A DNA stretch of 64,000 nt from DASVHS01 sp035468985 (GTDB taxonomy: Bacteria > Acidobacteriota > Thermoanaerobaculia > Gp7-AA8): the NCBI GenBank assembly GCA_035468985.1, contig DATISF010000038.1:124001-188000 (forward strand), in the 5' to 3' direction. Shown here one piece after another: positions 60,605-64,000 of the stretch. The first letter of the stretch is position 1; each line of letters begins with the position of its first letter. Made by a program: the position numbers and the translations under genes. The notes below the pieces were generated by a model. That model had not been told where the DNA came from. It saw nothing but the letters and a program-made list of their open reading frames with translations, and ran no database searches.

Positions 60605-61329
60605 AGCAACTCCTTCAATCTCGCGTACCCGCTCCGGCTGACCGGCAGTTTCGTGCCGTCGCGCAGGATGGCGATGCGGCTGTCTTTCGCGTACAGCTCG
60701 ATCTTCTCGATACGATCGATGTTCAGAAGATAGGAACGGTGGATGCGCACGAAGCGATCCGGATCGAGCTCGGGGGCGAGGTCGCCGATCGCCTGTTGCT
60801 TGCGCAGTTTCGCTCCGCCGGTGACGATCACGATCGCGTCGTCCGCGGCTTCGATGTAATCGATGCGGCTCACCGGCACAACCTGAATCGAACCGTCCTC
60901 CCCCTTCACCACGATCCGCTGCAGCGGCTTCGAACGCAGCGCCTCACCGAGTGGAGCGGCGGCCGTTCTCGGCCGCCGAAGCTGATCGCGAACGCGGCGC
61001 ATGACCTCGCGAAACCTCTCCTCCGAAAACGGCTTGAGCAGATAGTCGAGCGCATGGACCTCGAATGCGCGCAGCGCGTACTCATCATGCGCGGTGACGA
61101 AGACGACCAACGGCGATCGGTCGACGAGTGACAAGACCTCGAAACCGTCGAGCTTCGGCATCTGGATGTCGAGCAGCAGCAGATCGGGATCATGCTCGCC
61201 GATCTTCTTGACGGCCTCGAACCCGTTCGCGCACTCGGCGACGATCTCGACGTCATCTTCCGCGGCGAGGAATTCGCGAAGGATCTCGCGCGCCGGCGGC
61301 TCGTCGTCGACGATCACCGTCCGGATCAT
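60601..61329 (-). CDS. LytTR-type response regulator
   Basis: 242 residues. Receiver domain 1-120 with DDEPP and the phosphorylation site D54 (LLLDIQMPKLDGFEV), K in KPFSEE; LytTR DNA-binding domain from about 135 (VSRIDYIEAADDAIVIVTGG; FVRIHRSYLLNIDRIEKIEL). The ATG overlaps the sensor kinase stop by 4 nt, so the two are translated together. AlgR/AgrA-family regulators bind pairs of 9-bp repeats; the expected target is its own operon with the LiaF-like genes. Confidence 0.93.
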   Translation of the reverse strand: MIRTVIVDDEPPAREILREFLAAEDDVEIVAECANGFEAVKKIGEHDPDLLLLDIQMPKLDGFEVLSLVDRSPLVVFVTAHDEYALRAFEVHALDYLLKPFSEERFREVMRRVRDQLRRPRTAAAPLGEALRSKPLQRIVVKGEDGSIQVVPVSRIDYIEAADDAIVIVTGGAKLRKQQAIGDLAPELDPDRFVRIHRSYLLNIDRIEKIELYAKDSRIAILRDGTKLPVSRSGYARLKELL

Positions 61330-62330
61330 CTGGGCAGCTCGATTTGAACGTGGAACCGTCCCTCGTTTTCGACCGCGTGCAGGCGCCCGCGGCCGTCGGA
61401 GACCGCGTTCAGGCGACCGGCGGCGTTCTGCAGTCCGATGCCTTCGCCGCGGGAGTCGGGACGATCGGGATCGGCGGGATTGTCGATGCTGATGCGCAGC
61501 GTGCCCTCGTGCAGGTTGGCGTTCACGTCGATCGTGCCTCCCTCGACCACCGAGGCGATGCCGTGGCGCACGGCGTTTTCCACAAGCGGTTGCAGCAGGA
61601 GCGGCGGGACCATGCAGTTGGCCGCGGCATCGTCGACGTTGATGTGCGTCTTCAGCCGGTCGCCAAAGCGCACTTTCTCGATGGCGAGATATCGCGTCAC
61701 CAGATCGATCTCCTCGCCGAGCGTGATTCGCTCCAGCGCTCCGATGCGCAGCATGAGCCGGAAGAACTCGGCCAGGCGCTGCGCCATCTCACGCGCGTCG
61801 TTCGGGCGCGACCCGCACAGCGAGGCCACGGCGTTGAGGCTGTTGAAGAGAAAGTGCGGGTCGACTTGCGACTTGAACGCGCGCAGCTCGGCCTCGCGGG
61901 CCAGAACCTGGTAACGCAGAGCCGCCGCCTCCGCCTCCCGCGACGCTTCGACCTCCAGAACGAGATAGTGAACGATCACGGTGCCGATGTAGAGAATCAC
62001 ACCGAGCGCGAACAGAGGCATGGGATCGGGCAGCGGCTGCTTCAGGGCGGTCGAGGATGCCACCCAGGCCACGGTCCACAAGGCGCTCGCCGCTGCCGCC
62101 GAACCGCCGTGCGTGGCTATCAATTGGGTGACCGCGGTGCCGCGCAACGGCATGGCCCGGCAGAGATATCGCGAGGCCAGGCCGATGAATCCGAGAAGAA
62201 GCGAGGGAGCAACGGCCGCCAGAACAACGGCTCCCAGCTGCGCTCCCGTCTTCCACAACAAGACCACGGAGCTGACGAGCGCCGCCGACGCAACCGCGCC
62301 GGCCGCATACAACACCACGCGCCTGTTCAT
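61326..62330 (-). CDS. LytS-type histidine kinase
   Basis: 334 residues with about four N-terminal membrane segments (to residue 130), then the His_kinase dimerisation block SQVDPHFLFNSLNAVASL with H159 as the phosphorylated residue, and a HATPase domain with VENAVRHG and GEGIGLQNAAGRL. It lacks a periplasmic sensor loop, so it probably senses membrane or partner-protein state. GGAGGAG precedes the ATG, which overlaps the upstream LiaF-like stop by 4 nt. Confidence 0.92.
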   Translation of the reverse strand: MNRRVVLYAAGAVASAALVSSVVLLWKTGAQLGAVVLAAVAPSLLLGFIGLASRYLCRAMPLRGTAVTQLIATHGGSAAAASALWTVAWVASSTALKQPLPDPMPLFALGVILYIGTVIVHYLVLEVEASREAEAAALRYQVLAREAELRAFKSQVDPHFLFNSLNAVASLCGSRPNDAREMAQRLAEFFRLMLRIGALERITLGEEIDLVTRYLAIEKVRFGDRLKTHINVDDAAANCMVPPLLLQPLVENAVRHGIASVVEGGTIDVNANLHEGTLRISIDNPADPDRPDSRGEGIGLQNAAGRLNAVSDGRGRLHAVENEGRFHVQIELPR

Positions 62331-62989
62331 GTCTCCTCCCTCGGATGTTTCACTTCGACCGCGCCCATGATCACGCTGCCGCGAATCAGAAGCCGTGGCG
62401 CACCGGTCGGCTCTGCGATGGTCGTGCTGTTGACGAATGCGCCGAGAATCGACGTTACGTGCTCTTCAACGATCCAGCCGCGCGGCACGCGGATCTCGAT
62501 GCCGCCCCAGAACGCGAGAACGTCGACGACCGCCTGGCGCGTCTCCGGGGCGATCGTGATCTCACACCCTCCCATCACGGCGGTGGCATCGCCCGCGACG
62601 ATCCCGCTGCCTCCGATCGTCCGTCCGCTTCCGCCCATCACCGCCACGGCGTGAAACAGCGCGGCGTCCTTCACGGGCGGACGGAGCGCCTGCATCACCA
62701 GCGTGACACCGCCAACGGTGATCAGCAGCGGCGTGAGCGCGAGAAGTTGCCGCACGTACAGATGCGGGGTGTTCGGCAGAAACGTCAGGCCGATGAAAAT
62801 CATCACCGCGCCGCCGAGCCAGCGCCGCTCCGCGAGATGGACGATCCCGAACGCGATCAGCGGCAGCGACCACCACTGCAGGTAATCCCATGCCCGAATC
62901 TTGTGCAGGTGATCCAGCCACAGAATGACGCCGAGGGCCAGGACCGCCGTCCCGCCGATGAGCTGACGCCACGGATCATTGCGCTTCAT
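62327..62989 (-). CDS. LiaF-like membrane protein
   Basis: 220 residues from the ATG at 62989, which overlaps the preceding gene by 14 nt. Four hydrophobic segments (about 10-110) precede a soluble C-terminal domain of repeated strands with VMGGSGRTIGGSG, AVMGGCEITIAPET and FWGGIEIRVPRGW, the (M/W)GG-x-x-I/v pattern of the LiaF/DUF1707-like beta-helix cell-wall-active domain. In Bacillus LiaF inhibits the LiaS kinase; here the adjacent LytS-type kinase is the likely partner. Confidence 0.82.
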   Translation of the reverse strand: MKRNDPWRQLIGGTAVLALGVILWLDHLHKIRAWDYLQWWSLPLIAFGIVHLAERRWLGGAVMIFIGLTFLPNTPHLYVRQLLALTPLLITVGGVTLVMQALRPPVKDAALFHAVAVMGGSGRTIGGSGIVAGDATAVMGGCEITIAPETRQAVVDVLAFWGGIEIRVPRGWIVEEHVTSILGAFVNSTTIAEPTGAPRLLIRGSVIMGAVEVKHPREET

Positions 62990-63317
62990 TGCGACGCACC
63001 GTTTCGAAAAGCGTCCGGGCGATGATCGCTGCGCCGAACGCGATGAGCAGTAACGGCCACGACGACTGGAACGTGAGGCCGAACAGATGAGCATGTGCGG
63101 CCTGCAACCAGAGGCCGACCACGACGAACCAGAAGCCGCCCCACACGTTGCGCTTGACAAGCTTCGCCACTCCGATGATCACGAAGATCATCGGCCAGTA
63201 GAGATGAATGAGATGGTCGACGTCGGCAAATCCGAAGCGGTCGAGGAGAAACAGCACACCCATGCCGATGAGCAGCAATCCCCACACGAGCGCTCCGGTG
63301 TTGATCGGTCGATTCAT
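62976..63317 (-). CDS. LiaI/DUF5668-like membrane protein
   Basis: 113 residues with four hydrophobic segments and no soluble domain: GALVWGLLLIGMGVLFLLDRF, YWPMIFVIIGVAKLVK, WGGFWFVVVGLWL, SWPLLLIAFGAAIIA. The LLD-x-F-x-x-D...YWP pattern matches the N-terminal part of its neighbours, so it is probably a membrane-only paralogue. It overlaps the upstream gene by 4 nt and the downstream one by 14 nt. Confidence 0.8.
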   Translation of the reverse strand: MNRPINTGALVWGLLLIGMGVLFLLDRFGFADVDHLIHLYWPMIFVIIGVAKLVKRNVWGGFWFVVVGLWLQAAHAHLFGLTFQSSWPLLLIAFGAAIIARTLFETVRRNEAQ

Positions 63318-64000
63318 CGAAGATCCCCCCCTTCTCGCCGTCGAGATCGATCTTCGACAGCTCGCATAATGTCAGACTGTGCACGAACCCTCGCCGCGGC
63401 GTCCTTCACGTCGACGCCGCCCATCATCACGAATCCGCGCAGGACGAGCTGCCGCCCCGTGCGCTTCGATCGGGTCTTCATTTCGATGCCGCCCATGAAC
63501 GGCACCACCTCACCCACCACTTCCCAACCATCAGGAATGCGCACGTCCACACCGCCCATCAGCACGAGCACTTCGATCACCGCCGGGCCGTGCTGAATGT
63601 CCGCTTGCGTGAGATCGAGCCGACAACCGCTCATGAATGCGACGATCCGGCCTCCCTTGAAGTCGCGCGAGTCGATGACGACTTTCCGGCTGGAGAGAAT
63701 CGCCCAGATGTTTCCGGAGGTCCCGTTCGCCGCAAGCTGCGAACGGAATCCGAGCGCCTGGGCCACGATGACGGTGCCCGCGCCGATGAGCAGCAGCGGC
63801 CAGAGGTCGAACAGCGAGAACCGCAGCAAGCGGGTGTTGAAGGCGATGAGAATCGCGCCGAGCGCGATCATCACCACCGCGAACCCGCGGCTGGTCACGT
63901 CGCCGAGCTTCACCAGTCCGACGGCGATGAACACGACCGGCCAATAGCGAAGATAACGATCGCCGTCGACAAGATGGAGGTTGTCGAGCGTCAGCAGTAC
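63314..64000 (-). CDS. LiaF-like membrane protein, 5' end outside the window
   Basis: The reading frame continues beyond the right edge (LTLDNLHLVDGDRYLRYWPV upstream of an internal GTG), so the start is not in the window; about 228 residues are visible. N-terminal membrane segments as in its neighbours, then a LiaF-type domain with FMSGCRLDLTQADIQHG, LVLMGGVDVRIPDGW, VVPFMGGIEMKTRS and GFVMMGGVDVKD. Together with the next two genes, the kinase and the regulator it forms a tightly overlapping operon. Confidence 0.85.
   Translation of the reverse strand, partial: VLLTLDNLHLVDGDRYLRYWPVVFIAVGLVKLGDVTSRGFAVVMIALGAILIAFNTRLLRFSLFDLWPLLLIGAGTVIVAQALGFRSQLAANGTSGNIWAILSSRKVVIDSRDFKGGRIVAFMSGCRLDLTQADIQHGPAVIEVLVLMGGVDVRIPDGWEVVGEVVPFMGGIEMKTRSKRTGRQLVLRGFVMMGGVDVKDAAARVRAQSDIMRAVEDRSRRREGGDLR

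Overview
The window is GC-rich, gene-dense bacterial chromosome, with most genes separated by a few bases or overlapping. Three large secreted Asp-box (BNR/VPS10-like) beta-propeller proteins, a protein resembling the acidobacterial VWFA-related family, an M61 and an M3 peptidase, an OPT transporter, a DUF4388 protein and lipoprotein or beta-barrel products point to a Gram-negative heterotroph of the Acidobacteriota (perhaps Thermoanaerobaculia or a neighbouring class). That placement is inferred from gene content; no rRNA, tRNA, CRISPR array, transposase or phage structural operon was recognised. No gene-free stretch exceeds 300 bases.

Layout. 0-4.3 kb: 3' part of a VPS10-like gene, a flippase-type membrane protein, and a MerR regulator with a small exported protein behind a MerR-type promoter. 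4.3-13.1 kb: a complete VPS10-like gene, a macro-domain protein, a divergent serine hydrolase/GntR pair around two copies of a 10-bp palindrome, an M61 peptidase and a zinc-ribbon PH-domain membrane protein. 13.1-16.8 kb: an overlapping three-gene operon (gluconate-dehydrogenase-subunit-3-like, GMC oxidoreductase, ThDP enzyme) whose last codons lie in a REP-like palindrome. 16.8-29.1 kb: a Spy/CpxP-like protein with a CRP-type site upstream, an ankyrin membrane protein, a third VPS10-like protein, a beta-barrel protein, ArfB, an M3 lipoprotein peptidase, an MFS exporter and a DUF255 protein lacking its cysteine motif.

29.1-42.6 kb is the most distinctive block: a 10.2-kb gene for a secreted protein of about 3,384 residues (16 putative-Ig repeats plus a long beta-helix-like region), then on the same strand three paralogous phage-tail-collar (microcystin-dependent-protein-like) genes, a Tat-exported protein and a GNAT acetyltransferase, with a DUF6916 gene converging on them. 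Nothing else phage-like surrounds it, so it reads as a surface or extracellular fibre system.

42.7-55.7 kb: small envelope proteins, an AidB-type acyl-CoA dehydrogenase followed by an NMT1/taurine-type ABC importer, a GH18 lipoprotein, membrane and lipoproteins, an OPT transporter and a VWFA-related-like protein. 55.7-59.9 kb: a 2-oxoacid:ferredoxin oxidoreductase operon with a gamma/GltD/ferredoxin fusion. 60-64 kb: a DUF4388 protein and a LytS/LytTR two-component system translationally coupled to three LiaF-like membrane proteins.

Across the window many first-of-operon genes lack a Shine-Dalgarno sequence and instead have a -10-like hexamer 6-9 nt before the start codon, suggesting leaderless transcription; several divergent pairs have near-symmetrical -10 elements. 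Intergenic gaps often hold dispersed palindromes, some of which supply coding sequence.
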